Positions 1 through 8,960 of a stretch of DNA of 54,450 bases are shown piece after piece. Position 1 is the stretch's first letter, and the number at the start of each line of letters is the position of its first letter. The notes beneath the pieces are model-generated. The model was given only the letters and a program-made list of their open reading frames with translations, did no database searches and was not told the origin of the DNA. The DNA is taken from NCBI GenBank assembly GCA_017527415.1, contig JAFXQA010000011.1, positions 1 to 54,450 of the forward strand. The letters run 5' to 3'. Origin of the DNA: Bacteroidales bacterium. Lineage in GTDB: Bacteria > Bacteroidota > Bacteroidia > Bacteroidales > UBA932. Both the position numbers and the translations under genes were made by a program.

Positions 1-720
1 CGGGACAAACTCCTGGAAGACGAACGGCGCGAAAAGGAACGCGAATCCCGGTTTGCAGATGCTGGAGCGGGGCCGGATGCCCCCTCTGGAGCATTTTCCC
101 GGAACGGGTCGCTTGGCGACGCGGAAGAGGGGGCCCTTCCGGCCCCGCTCCCGGAAAAGTACTATCCAGAGAACCGTATACTTGCTGCAGTTGAAGAAGA
201 TATTTTAACGTTCCTGTTGCAGCACGGTAGCGAGGAACTCCACTTTGAAACCGACTCCCCGTACTACGATCCCGAGACCACCGACACCGTAGCCGACTTT
301 ATCTCGGCAACCATCGAATCCACCGGGAAACCTCTTGCGAATACCGGATACAGGCGGGTCTACGATGCTTATCTGGATCTTTACTACGAGGGCCGCGACC
401 AGGCAGAAATCATCCGCACCCTTCTGGATTCCCCGGACCGGGTACTTGCGGAGATTGTGGGAGACTTCTCCACCCGCAAATATCAGTTGTCGGTAAAACG
501 CCTGGAGAGCTCCCTCACCAACGAACAGTCCTGGCTCGTAAATTACGTGCCACGCGCCATGCTGACACTGGCCGAAAGGCGCGCGGCATCCCGGCTGGAA
601 GAGATACGCCGAGCCCTCAAAGATGCCTCAAGCGATGAAGAACTGGCACTGATGAAGGAAATGACCACCCTTCAGCACCGCCAAAGAAAACTGAAAGAAA
701 CTCTGAAAAAAGAAGATTGA
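1..720 (+). CDS. dnaG: DNA primase DnaG, C-terminal part (5' end outside window)
   Basis: The frame is open from base 1 to the TGA at 718-720, giving 239 codons of a gene that starts upstream. The last ~170 residues resemble the C-terminal helicase-binding region of Bacteroidota primases: an [13 protein letters not shown] helix, a long helical middle, and a charged coiled tail ending [10 protein letters not shown]. DnaG makes RNA primers at the replication fork and docks on DnaB through this region. The charged stretch before it ([14 protein letters not shown]) is the linker after the catalytic core. That linker carries an in-frame palindromic insert (64-151) encoding [13 protein letters not shown], annotated separately. 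A TTG at 217 could be read as a start, but upstream coding is clearly continuous, so this is not a short separate gene. metG follows 8 bases later. Confidence 0.9.
   Translation, partial: RDKLLEDERREKERESRFADAGAGPDAPSGAFSRNGSLGDAEEGALPAPLPEKYYPENRILAAVEEDILTFLLQHGSEELHFETDSPYYDPETTDTVADFISATIESTGKPLANTGYRRVYDAYLDLYYEGRDQAEIIRTLLDSPDRVLAEIVGDFSTRKYQLSVKRLESSLTNEQSWLVNYVPRAMLTLAERRAASRLEEIRRALKDASSDEELALMKEMTTLQHRQRKLKETLKKED
64..151 (+). repeat. In-frame palindromic element, dnaG copy
   Basis: Outer arms 64-77 and 138-151 are perfect 14-bp inverted repeats. Inner arms 79-87 and 126-134 add 9 bp after a small internal loop. They enclose a 38-nt core (88-125) holding two tandem hairpins, CCCG-GAA-CGGG and GTCGC-TTG-GCGAC. 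The same core, 36 of 38 identical and in the same codon frame, lies in dnaX at 20039-20076. The two differences both fall in the second hairpin's loop. The arms are unrelated in sequence to the dnaX arms. Translated, the core reads [13 protein letters not shown]. Element identity is inferred from this two-copy comparison. Confidence 0.85.
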
Positions 721-728
721 TATTATAT

Positions 729-2786
729 ATGGAAAAGAAGTTTAAGAGAACGTTAGTAACCTGTGCGTTGCCTTATGCGAACGGCCCTGTGCATATCGGG
801 CATCTGGCCGGAGTGTATGTGCCTGCTGATATATATGTAAGGTATCTCCGCCTTCGCGGGGAAGATGTGCTGTATGTGTGCGGAAGCGATGAGCACGGTG
901 TGCCCATCACCATCAAGGCCCGCCAGCAGGGATGCAGCCCTCAGGACATAGTGGACAAATACCACAAGATAATCGCCGACAGTTTCAAGGCGCTGGGCAT
1001 CAATTTCGATATCTACGGCCGCACGAGCTCGAAGATTCATGAAAAGAATGCTTCCGAATTCTTCCGCAAGCTGTATGATGAAGGCAAGTTCGTCACTCAG
1101 GAGAGCGAGCAGTACTACGATCCCGAGGCCAAGACCTTCCTCGCGGACCGCTACATAGTGGGCACCTGCCCCAAGTGCGGCAATGAGAATGCTTATGGCG
1201 ACCAGTGCGAAAAGTGCGGCTCCACCCTCAGCCCCGAGGAACTGATCAACCCCCACTCAAAGCTCAGCGGAGCAGAACCCATCAAGAAAAAGACCACTCA
1301 CTGGTATCTGCCCCTTCAGGACTATGAGCCCTGGCTCCGGGAATGGATACTCGAGGGCCACAAGGAGTGGCGTTCCAACGTCTACGGCCAGGTCAAGAGC
1401 TGGCTGGACGGAGGCCTGCAGCCCCGTGCCGTCACGCGCGACCTCGACTGGGGCGTGCCTGTGCCCGTGGAGGGTGCTGAGGGCAAGGTGCTCTACGTCT
1501 GGTTCGACGCCCCCATCGGCTACATCTCCAACACCATGGAACTCCTCCCGAACGACTGGGAGAAGTGGTGGAAGAGCCCGGACACCAAGCTGGTGCATTT
1601 CATTGGCAAGGACAATATCGTTTTCCACTGCATAGTCTTCCCTTCGATGCTGAAGGCCTACGGTGACGGCTACATCCTCCCGGAGAACGTGCCTGCCAAC
1701 GAGTTCCTGAATCTTGAGGGAGACAAGATATCCACTTCCCGCGGCTGGGCCGTGTGGGCGCACGAGTATGTGCAGGATTTCCCCGGAAAGGAGGATGTGC
1801 TGCGTTATGTGCTGACGGCTAATGCCCCCGAGACCAAGGATAACGATTTCAGCTGGAAGGAGTTCCAGACGCGCAACAATTCCGAGCTGGTGGCCATCTT
1901 CGGCAACTTCGTGAACCGTGCTGTGGTGCTGACTCACAAGTATTTCGAGGGCAGGGTGCCGGCGGCAGGTGAGTTGACCGATGTGGACCGCGAGACGTTG
2001 GCGGAGATCCCGGCTCTTCGCGAGAGTCTGGAGAAGAATATAGAGAATTACCGTTTCCGCGAGGCGCTGAAGGATGCGATGCAGATTGCGCGCGTCGGCA
2101 ACAAGTACATTTCCGACAGCGAGCCATGGAAGCTTGCGAAGACGGATCTGGCGCGCACCGGCACCATACTGAATGTCTGCCTGCAGCTTTGCGCGGATCT
2201 GGCGATTGCTTTCGAGCCGTTTACGCCGTTCGCCTGCGAGAGGCTTCGCAAGATGTTGAATGTAGATAAGTTGGATTGGACTTTGCTCGGTGCCGAGAGC
2301 ATCCTCGCAGAAGGCCATCAACTGGGCGAGGCGGAGCTGTTGTTCGCGAAGATCGAGGATGACGTGATCCAGAAGCAGCTGGACCGCCTGGCGGCAATCC
2401 GTGCAGAGAAGGAGGCGGAGGCAAAGGCCGAGCTGGCGAAGCAGGTGACTCCCCAGAAGGAGGAATGCACCTTCGAGGATTTCGAGAAGATGGATATCCG
2501 CACCGCCACAGTGCTCGAGGCCGAGCGCGTGCCCAGGACCGACAAACTCCTCAAACTCACCATCGACACCGGCATCGACCGCCGCGTGATCGTATCCGGC
2601 ATCGCCGAGTACTACAGCCCCGAGGCCATGGTAGGCAAGCAGATCTGCATCCTGGCCAATCTCCAACCCCGCGTCATCCGCGGTATCGAGAGCAAGGGCA
2701 TGATACTCATGGCCAAGCAGAACGACGGCACCATGCGCTTCATCACTCCCCAGGAAGTGGTCTGCAACGGTGCCCAGGTTGGGTAG
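729..2786 (+). CDS. metG: Methionyl-tRNA synthetase
   Basis: Class I aminoacyl-tRNA synthetase that charges tRNA-Met in the cytoplasm. The 685-residue protein has the signature [14 protein letters not shown] near the N-terminus (HIGH motif), a zinc knuckle with CPKC and CEKC pairs around residues 140-165, and KISTS at 333-337 in the KMSKS position, the usual form in this phylum. After the helical anticodon domain and a Lys/Ala/Glu-rich linker, the last ~110 residues form an EMAP-II-type tRNA-binding domain ([18 protein letters not shown]), used for dimerisation and tRNA binding. I chose ATG 729 because the protein then begins [19 protein letters not shown]; the TTG at 717 overlaps the dnaG stop. 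Length and motif order are ordinary for the family. Confidence 0.97.
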   Translation: MEKKFKRTLVTCALPYANGPVHIGHLAGVYVPADIYVRYLRLRGEDVLYVCGSDEHGVPITIKARQQGCSPQDIVDKYHKIIADSFKALGINFDIYGRTSSKIHEKNASEFFRKLYDEGKFVTQESEQYYDPEAKTFLADRYIVGTCPKCGNENAYGDQCEKCGSTLSPEELINPHSKLSGAEPIKKKTTHWYLPLQDYEPWLREWILEGHKEWRSNVYGQVKSWLDGGLQPRAVTRDLDWGVPVPVEGAEGKVLYVWFDAPIGYISNTMELLPNDWEKWWKSPDTKLVHFIGKDNIVFHCIVFPSMLKAYGDGYILPENVPANEFLNLEGDKISTSRGWAVWAHEYVQDFPGKEDVLRYVLTANAPETKDNDFSWKEFQTRNNSELVAIFGNFVNRAVVLTHKYFEGRVPAAGELTDVDRETLAEIPALRESLEKNIENYRFREALKDAMQIARVGNKYISDSEPWKLAKTDLARTGTILNVCLQLCADLAIAFEPFTPFACERLRKMLNVDKLDWTLLGAESILAEGHQLGEAELLFAKIEDDVIQKQLDRLAAIRAEKEAEAKAELAKQVTPQKEECTFEDFEKMDIRTATVLEAERVPRTDKLLKLTIDTGIDRRVIVSGIAEYYSPEAMVGKQICILANLQPRVIRGIESKGMILMAKQNDGTMRFITPQEVVCNGAQVG

Positions 2787-2787
2787 C

Positions 2788-2922
2788 ATGGGTATGACTA
2801 ATCGTAAAAGATGGTGGTTTTTTATCCTTGTTATTGTGATACCATTGCTAATTGTATTAATACTGGATAGGTTTTTTCCAATTGGTATGTTGAGCAGAAT
2901 CTGGGCCGTGGCTATACACTGA
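2788..2922 (+). pseudogene. Decayed small membrane protein gene (probable frameshift)
   Basis: ATG 2788 opens 44 codons with a basic start (MTNRKRWW) and one strong hydrophobic helix (FFILVIVIPLLIVLIL), ending at 2920-2922. The frame shifts at a run of six T (2872-2877). If one more T were present, the frame would continue as NWYVEQNLGRGYTLTW and onward to a stop near 3017, a composition more like a real protein than the actual tail. I read it as a remnant of a ~75-residue membrane-anchored protein, or an indel in the assembly. No family is recognised. It lies in the 420-base gap between metG and the PUL. Confidence 0.4.
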
Positions 2923-3002
2923 CATGGAAGTCCAATAATGTTGAAAAGATTATGTATGGGGGGATAGGTGACAGACCTGTCGCGTTTTTCACCATTTTCT
3001 AT

Positions 3003-3112
3003 ACAGGTACCCCCTAAAATACCCCTACCTGTAGAGGTTTTGTTCGGTTTTCTCAACAGGTGCCCCCTGAAATACCCCTACCTGTAGAGAAAATGCGGTA
3101 TTTCTCAACAGG
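3003..3112. repeat. Short tandem repeat with embedded hairpins (2 units plus partial third)
   Basis: Two 34-nt units, 3003-3036 and 3056-3089, differ at only two positions and repeat with a 53-bp period. A third partial unit (ACAGG) starts at 3108, preceded by the same TTTCTCA spacer end as unit 2. Unit 1 has near-terminal inverted repeats (ACAGGTA and TACCTGT) around a C-rich centre, so it can fold into a hairpin; unit 2 is the same with one changed base in the left arm. The array lies between the decayed gene and the PUL promoter. No coding role is visible. Confidence 0.6.
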
Positions 3113-3173
3113 TCTGGCCAAAAACAAGTCTACCCTGGGCGGCTACACAGGGCAACATGCAGGAGACATTCGT

Positions 3174-3199
3174 TTTGCCAGTATTTTTTACTACATTTG
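3174..3199 (+). promoter_or_regulatory. Putative PUL operon promoter
   Basis: TACATTTG at 3192-3199 matches the Bacteroidota -7 box TAnnTTTG. A TTTG at 3174-3177 lies upstream, but the spacing (14 bases) is shorter than the usual 19-21, so the -33 assignment is weak. The box ends 7 bases before ATG 3207, so a transcript starting here would be almost leaderless. It is the only such box I see ahead of the PUL. Confidence 0.45.
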
Positions 3200-3206
3200 T
3201 AATTGT

Positions 3207-4220
3207 ATGGGTAAACGAATTCTATTATTGGCAATAATCTCTGTGTTGTGCGGCTTAGCGTGCACGGAGGAGCCGCGTAATACCGAGCCGCTGACCGACC
3301 CGTGGCTGCGGGAGCGCACTCCGGTGAATATCCGGCTGGAGTCTCAGATAGGTGCGGCGGTAATCACGGACGATTGGACCGACGATACCGTGGGCTCCGT
3401 CACCGTGAGCCTCATCACCACCGGGCTGGACCTCAGCAAGGTGAAGGTTGAGGCGGTGGATTTCAAATATCCCGACAGCGAGTTCTGCCCCAAAGCGAGC
3501 ATCGGCCCGGGAAGCACCCTGGACCTCAGTTCCGGCAAGACATCATTCACGGTTACCGCCTATAATGGCGAGACGCGCACCTATTCGCTTGAATACAGCA
3601 AGTTCCGGGATCCGCTGGAGGGCACCTACTCCTTTACCAAGGTGGCTGGAATCCTGGACGAAAAGAATGCCCCCAAGTGCTCTTTCATAGTAGTGGGAGG
3701 CTGGGATAACGAGGTGGTCCGGTCTACCATAATGGATAAATGGTGGCACTGGGGCGATGGTTACATGCCCACCGACGAAGACGACAACATCCTTAGTTTC
3801 CGCCTGGAAAAGGCAGATGCCGAGACCGGCGAAACCTATGGCACACTCGACAACAAGGCCGGCCCGGACGGGCTCTATGCCAATTATATGTACGACGGCA
3901 CGAAGGATATGAACGAGAAATACCGTATCTTCCCCAAAGGCAAGAGCCGCTGGCACAAGCCGGATGAGAATACGGTGGTAGTGCACTCTTTCGAAGATGT
4001 GGAATACAAGACGCCGCTCTACACGGTGTATATTGTCGGAGCCGGCGAACAGACGGTGGCCGGGGTCAGCTATATGATCCCTTCCGGCGCCTTCGCCCGT
4101 GCTTTCCCCGGTCCGTTCAATACCATAGACTGGAATTATCCCGACACCCGTTGGTATACCGACAACCTGCGCTTCACCGTCTGGCTGGTGCAGAAGGATT
4201 CCGATAATCCCGCCGAATAA
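3207..4220 (+). CDS. Surface lipoprotein of the PUL (putative glycan-binding)
   Basis: The 337-residue product begins MGKRILLLAIISVLCGLACTEE, a lipoprotein signal peptide with Cys at residue 20, so it is probably anchored in the outer membrane. The first ~125 mature residues look like an Ig-like fold (TPVNIRLESQIG ... FTVTAYNGETRTYSLEY). The rest is a Trp/Tyr/Gly-rich domain (DKWWHWGDGY, GPDGLYANYMY, IPSGAFARAF) that resembles the C-terminal domain of the lipoprotein at 15261-17306. Such proteins encoded beside SusC/SusD often bind glycan at the cell surface, which is the inferred role. ATG 3207 is preferred over the upstream in-frame ATG 3060, because only 3207 gives a signal peptide and follows the -7 box. 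The GH26 gene starts one base after its stop. Confidence 0.75.
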   Translation: MGKRILLLAIISVLCGLACTEEPRNTEPLTDPWLRERTPVNIRLESQIGAAVITDDWTDDTVGSVTVSLITTGLDLSKVKVEAVDFKYPDSEFCPKASIGPGSTLDLSSGKTSFTVTAYNGETRTYSLEYSKFRDPLEGTYSFTKVAGILDEKNAPKCSFIVVGGWDNEVVRSTIMDKWWHWGDGYMPTDEDDNILSFRLEKADAETGETYGTLDNKAGPDGLYANYMYDGTKDMNEKYRIFPKGKSRWHKPDENTVVVHSFEDVEYKTPLYTVYIVGAGEQTVAGVSYMIPSGAFARAFPGPFNTIDWNYPDTRWYTDNLRFTVWLVQKDSDNPAE

Positions 4221-4221
4221 T

Positions 4222-5661
4222 ATGTTTTCCGTCAAGGCCATAGCTTCTTTTGTCTTTTTCCTCGCGTGCGCGCACTCGTGCACAAAGCCCGATCCTGTGC
4301 CTGTGCCTGTGGATGGCCGCAGCATCAGCCTTTCGACAGAAGAAATGGAAATCGGCAAGGACGGCGGCACTTTCGAGGTGGAGGTTGAGGCGAATTTCGA
4401 ATACAGGGTGAGCATCGATGCCTCGTGGGTGAGTGAGGCCGGCGGCAGCGAATCCCGGCCATCTTTCAAGGCCGAGGCAAACCCTGATATCTTCTCCAGA
4501 AACTGCACGATTCGCTTCATAGACAAGACCGACCGCTACTACTACAAGGAACTGAGCGTCACCCAGGCGGCAAATGCCGATGCCGGAGGGGCGCTGAGCA
4601 TAGTGGACAAGAACGCCACCGCCGAGACCAAGGCCCTGCTAGCCAATCTCTGGAAGATCGCGGACAAGGGCTGGATGTTCGGGCACCACGACGACCTCTG
4701 GTATGGCCGCTACTGGTACAACGAAGCGGGAGGATCCGACACCAAGGCCGTTTGCGGGGATTATCCTGCCGTTTTCAGCGTAGACTTCGGCGAGATAATG
4801 GATGACCGTTGGCAGAATTCCTCCAATGCCATCCGCCGCAGGGTGATACTCGAGGCCCGGGAAAGGGGCGAGGTGATCATGGCCTGCATGCACGTGAACA
4901 ATCCCAAGACCGGAAAGGACTCCTGGGATAATTCCTCCGCCGAGGTGGTGAAGGAACTCCTCACCGAAGGATCCGCCACCCAGAACAAGTACCGCGCATG
5001 GCTCGACCGCCTCGCGGACTTTGCCAATAACCTCAAAGACTCCGAGGGCAAACTCGTTCCGGTAATCTTCCGGATGTACCACGAGCACACCCAGGAATGG
5101 TCGTGGTGGGGGAGCAAATGCACCACCGCAAGCGAGTTCGTCCAGCTCTGGCAGATAACCATCCAGTACCTGCGGGACTACAAGGGCGTGCACAACTTCC
5201 TCTATGCCATCTCTCCCCAGATGGACGGCATTTATGCCAATCCACAGGAGCGCATCCGTTTCCGCTGGCCGGGAGATGAATGGGTGGATTTCCTTGGGAT
5301 GGACTGCTACCACGGATCCAACAATCTGGCATTCAACTCCAACCTGAAGGCCCTCGAGGCTGTTTCGGCCGCAAAGCGCAAGCCCTGCGGGGTTACAGAG
5401 GATGGCCTCGAATCCTTCACCCAGTCCAATTACTGGAGCCGCTATATCGTTACCCCCACCGAAGGCCGCCGCATCTCGATGGTGACTATGTGGCGCAACA
5501 AATACGTCGGCAACGACGAAACCGACAAACACTATTTCAGCGTTTATCCAGGGCATCCTTCCGAAGAAGATTTCCGGAAGATGTACGCCCTCGACAGAGT
5601 ACTTTTCAGCAAAGACCTCCCGGACATGTACACCATGCCTGCAGGTTATGAAGTAAAATAA
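4222..5661 (+). CDS. GH26 glycoside hydrolase lipoprotein with BACON domain (probable beta-mannanase)
   Basis: The 479-residue protein has a hydrophobic N-terminal signal with cysteines near residues 16 and 20 (lipid anchor likely). A BACON domain follows at about 36-112 (ISLSTEEMEIGKDGGTFEVE ... KELSVTQAA). The GH26 catalytic barrel runs from about 118 to 470. Family landmarks are FGHHDDLWYGRYW, the acid/base Glu288 in FRMYHEHTQEWSWWG, and the nucleophile Glu393 in CGVTEDGLES. The usual HExxG segment reads HEHTQEW, a small deviation, but both catalytic glutamates are present. GH26 enzymes mainly cleave beta-1,4-mannan, and some act on other beta-glycans. A lipoprotein beside SusCD probably cuts polymer at the surface before import. 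It is the only glycoside hydrolase recognisable in the PUL. Confidence 0.88.
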   Translation: MFSVKAIASFVFFLACAHSCTKPDPVPVPVDGRSISLSTEEMEIGKDGGTFEVEVEANFEYRVSIDASWVSEAGGSESRPSFKAEANPDIFSRNCTIRFIDKTDRYYYKELSVTQAANADAGGALSIVDKNATAETKALLANLWKIADKGWMFGHHDDLWYGRYWYNEAGGSDTKAVCGDYPAVFSVDFGEIMDDRWQNSSNAIRRRVILEARERGEVIMACMHVNNPKTGKDSWDNSSAEVVKELLTEGSATQNKYRAWLDRLADFANNLKDSEGKLVPVIFRMYHEHTQEWSWWGSKCTTASEFVQLWQITIQYLRDYKGVHNFLYAISPQMDGIYANPQERIRFRWPGDEWVDFLGMDCYHGSNNLAFNSNLKALEAVSAAKRKPCGVTEDGLESFTQSNYWSRYIVTPTEGRRISMVTMWRNKYVGNDETDKHYFSVYPGHPSEEDFRKMYALDRVLFSKDLPDMYTMPAGYEVK

Positions 5662-5669
5662 CACACCAT

Positions 5670-8600
5670 ATGACCAAAACCTTAATCAGAACCCTTGTGC
5701 TTGCCCTGGCGTTGCTGGCGGGAACGCTGGCAGAGGCCCAGAACACGCGCACGCTGCGGGGAAAGCTCACCGAAGACTCGGGAGAGCCCCTGCCCGGAGC
5801 GGCCGTGGTGATCAAGGGTACAACCCGCGGAGCGGTGGCCGGAGATGATGGCCGCTACACGCTGGACCTGCCTGCCGGGGAAGTAACCGTGGAGGCATCC
5901 TTCGTGGGCTACCTTTCCAAAACCTTCCGTGTGGGTGCATCGCAGTCCGTGCTCGACATAGTGCTCGAGCCGGACATCAACCTGATGGAAGAGGTGGTGG
6001 TGACGGCGTTCGCCACCCAGAAAAAAGTGAACGTCACCGGGGCCATCAGTTCTGTTGGAGGCGGCGACCTGCTGGCCACGCCGGTATCCAACATCGCCAA
6101 CGCCCTGATAGGCAATACCCCCGGTGTGGCGGGACTGCAGACCTCCGGTGAACCTGGCCGCAATGCGGCGGACATCTACATCCGCGGCGTCTCCACCTAT
6201 GGAAACGCTACTCCGCTCATTATAATCGACGGAGTGGAGCAGGCCAGCGAGCAGGCCTTCCAGGAGTTCAATGCAATGGATGCCAACGAGATACAGAGCG
6301 TCAGCGTGCTGAAGGATGCATCTTCCACCGCCGTTTATGGTGTGCGCGGTGCGAACGGTGTCATTATTGTCACGACCAAGCGCGGATCCGCAGGCAAGCC
6401 GGTAATCAATTTCTCCGGAGGCTTCGGCCTCACCTCGGCAAATATGCTCCAGGAGGGCACTACTGCCTATGAGTACGCCCTTTTCCGCAATGAGGCTATA
6501 CGCAACGAACAGCGCGGCTATGCCGGCAACGAGGGCCTTTCGGCATATATCTACGATGATTACGATCTCTGGAAATTCAAGAACAACCGCGACTTTACTC
6601 CCCAGGAAGTGGATGCGATGCCCGGCCTCACTGCCGAGCAGAAAGAGCAACTAAAGAACACCCCGGCCCTCTACTATGCCGACCACAACCTCTACAAGGA
6701 GCAGTTCAACGGAGTGGCTCCCCAGTACCAGGCCAACCTGAACGTCAGCGGAGGAACCGACAGGGTGAAGTACTTCGTATCTTTCGGCTACTTCCGCCAG
6801 GAAGGTATCGGAAAGGACGTTTCCTACTACGGTGCCAACACCGGGTCTCTTTTCAACCGCTACAACTTCCGTTCGAATTTCGATGTGGCCATCACTCCCC
6901 GCACCACCCTCACGGTGAATACAGCAGGCCAGTTCGGCGAGACCACGGGTCCCGGCAACAGCGCAGATGCCTACGATATGGAGGCGCGCTACAAGATTAT
7001 AATGCAGTACATCTACGACTGCAACCCCTTCATCAGCCCCGGCATTGTGGACGGGCATCTGATCAGCGGCTTCTCCGGCATCGAAGGCTCCATCCAGAAT
7101 CCTCTTGCCGCCAAGACCAACAGCAACATCGGATTCCAGAACGCGCTTTATAACCTGCTGATGAGCGGCACTGCCACCATCTACAACAGCCTGCTGGACA
7201 ATACCTTGCGCCTCACTCACCAGATGGATTGGCTGACTCCCGGCCTCAAGGCTCACGCCACGGTTTCCTATCAGGACAACTACAATCGTTATGTGAAATA
7301 TACCCCCACCCTGCCTGCCTATTCCATACAGCGCAACGCCGACAATCCCCTCGAGTACGATTTCTTCGGCGGTTCGATGGGTGCGGGGTCATTCGAGTCC
7401 TGGGGCTATTCCAACTGGAACAAGTTCTATGTGGATGCCGGCTTGGACTGGGCCGCGACCTACGGCAAGCACGAGCTGAGCGCCCTGCTGCTTGGCAAAG
7501 CATCCAAATACACCATGCCTTACGACAGCTTCCACGTGCCTTCCGGCATCATGGGTTTCGTGGGGCGTATCACCTACAACTACGCCGACCGCTATATGGC
7601 GGAGTTCAACGTTGGCTACAACGGCACCGAGCAGTTTGCGGAAGGCAGGCGCTTCGGCCTCTTCCCGGCAATCTCCGCAGGATGGGTGCCTTCGCTCGAG
7701 CCCTGGTTCCCCCAGAACAGGATAGTGAGTTTCCTGAAGATTCGCGCATCGTACGGCGAGGTGGGTAACGACCAGCTCGGGGCCAGCCGCCGCTACTACT
7801 ACCTGCCAAATACCTGGAAACTGAACCAGAGCGGATACTGGCTGGGCAATGCCGACGGCACCTCGCAGAACGCCTACTATCCCGGCGCCCTCGAGGGCAG
7901 CCTGGGCAACCCGGACATCACCTGGGAGCGTGCGCGCAAGTACGATGTGGGCGTTGAATCCAAATTCTTCGACAGCCGCCTCTCCGCCGACTTCGACTGG
8001 TTCTACGAGTACCGGAACAAGATCCTTACCACCCTTGGCATCATCCCCGCCATCTACGGAGTGCCCCAGGCAGATGTGCCTCCGGCCAATGTGGGAGAAA
8101 CCACTAACCGGGGTTATGAACTGGTGCTGGGATGGACCGACAAGATCGGCGATTTCATCTACACCCTCGGAGCGGACATCAGCTACTCCCGCAACAAGAT
8201 AATCTACATGGCGGAGGCGAACAACCCCTATCCCTGGATGAACAAGACCGGCCATATGATAGGCCAGCGCTACGGCCTGACCTCCGACGGCCTGCTCAAT
8301 ACCCAGGCAGAGCTGGATGCCCGCCCGTTCAACACCTACACCGGCAACCAGGCCACCCTGGGCGATATCCGCTACAAGAGCCTGGACGGCAATGCGGTGA
8401 TAGACCAGAACGACATAGGGCCCATAGGCTTCCCGAACTACGCCCTTTATCACTTCAACTTCAAAGTGCAGCTGGGCTGGAAGGGCTTCGACCTGAAGAT
8501 GCTCTTCACCGGCAGCAAGGACGGATCGTACTATCTGCCAAGCGGCTACACCATCCCGTTCTTCAAGAACGCCGGCAACGCCTGGAAGTGGCAGTACGAC

Positions 8601-8948
8601 GGCCGCTGGACCGAGGAGAAATACCTCGCCGGCGAGGAGATCACCTTCCCCCGCGCCACCTACAGCGCCACTCCCAGCCACAACAACTACCTCGTGAGCG
8701 ATTACTGGATGAAGTCCAGCGATCACCTCAAACTCAAGAATGTGGAACTCGGCTACACCTTCAACATAGGCACGGCCTCCCACAGCAACATCCTCCAGGC
8801 ACTGCGCGTGTATGTGAACGCGAACAACGTCTACACCTTCCGCAATGCCCTGACTCCTTACGGCATCGACCCGGAAACCACCGACGGAAGCACCTACGTG
8901 TATCCGCTCACCCGGGTATTCATGGCAGGTATCAGTTTCCGGTTCTAA
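5670..8948 (+). CDS. susC: SusC-like TonB-dependent outer-membrane transporter (pair 1)
   Basis: The 1092-residue receptor imports oligosaccharide across the outer membrane, driven by TonB. In order it has a signal peptide cut near EAQ, a carboxypeptidase-regulatory-like domain at about 28-110 (LRGKLTEDSGEPLPGAAVVIKG), a TonB-box-like EEVVVTAFATQKK, and a plug domain with the SusC signatures IYIRGVSTYGNATPLIIIDG and VLKDASSTAVYGVRGANGVI. A long beta-barrel follows, ending in the typical C-terminal aromatic strand (VFMAGISFRF). It starts 8 bases after GH26 and is followed at 12 bases by its SusD partner. Length and domain order are standard for SusC/RagA. Confidence 0.95.
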   Translation: MTKTLIRTLVLALALLAGTLAEAQNTRTLRGKLTEDSGEPLPGAAVVIKGTTRGAVAGDDGRYTLDLPAGEVTVEASFVGYLSKTFRVGASQSVLDIVLEPDINLMEEVVVTAFATQKKVNVTGAISSVGGGDLLATPVSNIANALIGNTPGVAGLQTSGEPGRNAADIYIRGVSTYGNATPLIIIDGVEQASEQAFQEFNAMDANEIQSVSVLKDASSTAVYGVRGANGVIIVTTKRGSAGKPVINFSGGFGLTSANMLQEGTTAYEYALFRNEAIRNEQRGYAGNEGLSAYIYDDYDLWKFKNNRDFTPQEVDAMPGLTAEQKEQLKNTPALYYADHNLYKEQFNGVAPQYQANLNVSGGTDRVKYFVSFGYFRQEGIGKDVSYYGANTGSLFNRYNFRSNFDVAITPRTTLTVNTAGQFGETTGPGNSADAYDMEARYKIIMQYIYDCNPFISPGIVDGHLISGFSGIEGSIQNPLAAKTNSNIGFQNALYNLLMSGTATIYNSLLDNTLRLTHQMDWLTPGLKAHATVSYQDNYNRYVKYTPTLPAYSIQRNADNPLEYDFFGGSMGAGSFESWGYSNWNKFYVDAGLDWAATYGKHELSALLLGKASKYTMPYDSFHVPSGIMGFVGRITYNYADRYMAEFNVGYNGTEQFAEGRRFGLFPAISAGWVPSLEPWFPQNRIVSFLKIRASYGEVGNDQLGASRRYYYLPNTWKLNQSGYWLGNADGTSQNAYYPGALEGSLGNPDITWERARKYDVGVESKFFDSRLSADFDWFYEYRNKILTTLGIIPAIYGVPQADVPPANVGETTNRGYELVLGWTDKIGDFIYTLGADISYSRNKIIYMAEANNPYPWMNKTGHMIGQRYGLTSDGLLNTQAELDARPFNTYTGNQATLGDIRYKSLDGNAVIDQNDIGPIGFPNYALYHFNFKVQLGWKGFDLKMLFTGSKDGSYYLPSGYTIPFFKNAGNAWKWQYDGRWTEEKYLAGEEITFPRATYSATPSHNNYLVSDYWMKSSDHLKLKNVELGYTFNIGTASHSNILQALRVYVNANNVYTFRNALTPYGIDPETTDGSTYVYPLTRVFMAGISFRF

Positions 8949-8960
8949 AGAGAAAGAGTT

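Noticed and set aside
3003..3112. Possible minimal CRISPR array
   Set aside because: There are only two full units, spacers are 18-19 bases and T-rich rather than unique 30-40 bases, and no cas gene is nearby.
3060..3206. Upstream in-frame ATG 3060 as start of the PUL lipoprotein
   Set aside because: It would place 49 residues encoded by the tandem repeat before the signal peptide and start upstream of the -7 box. ATG 3207 gives a proper lipoprotein signal.
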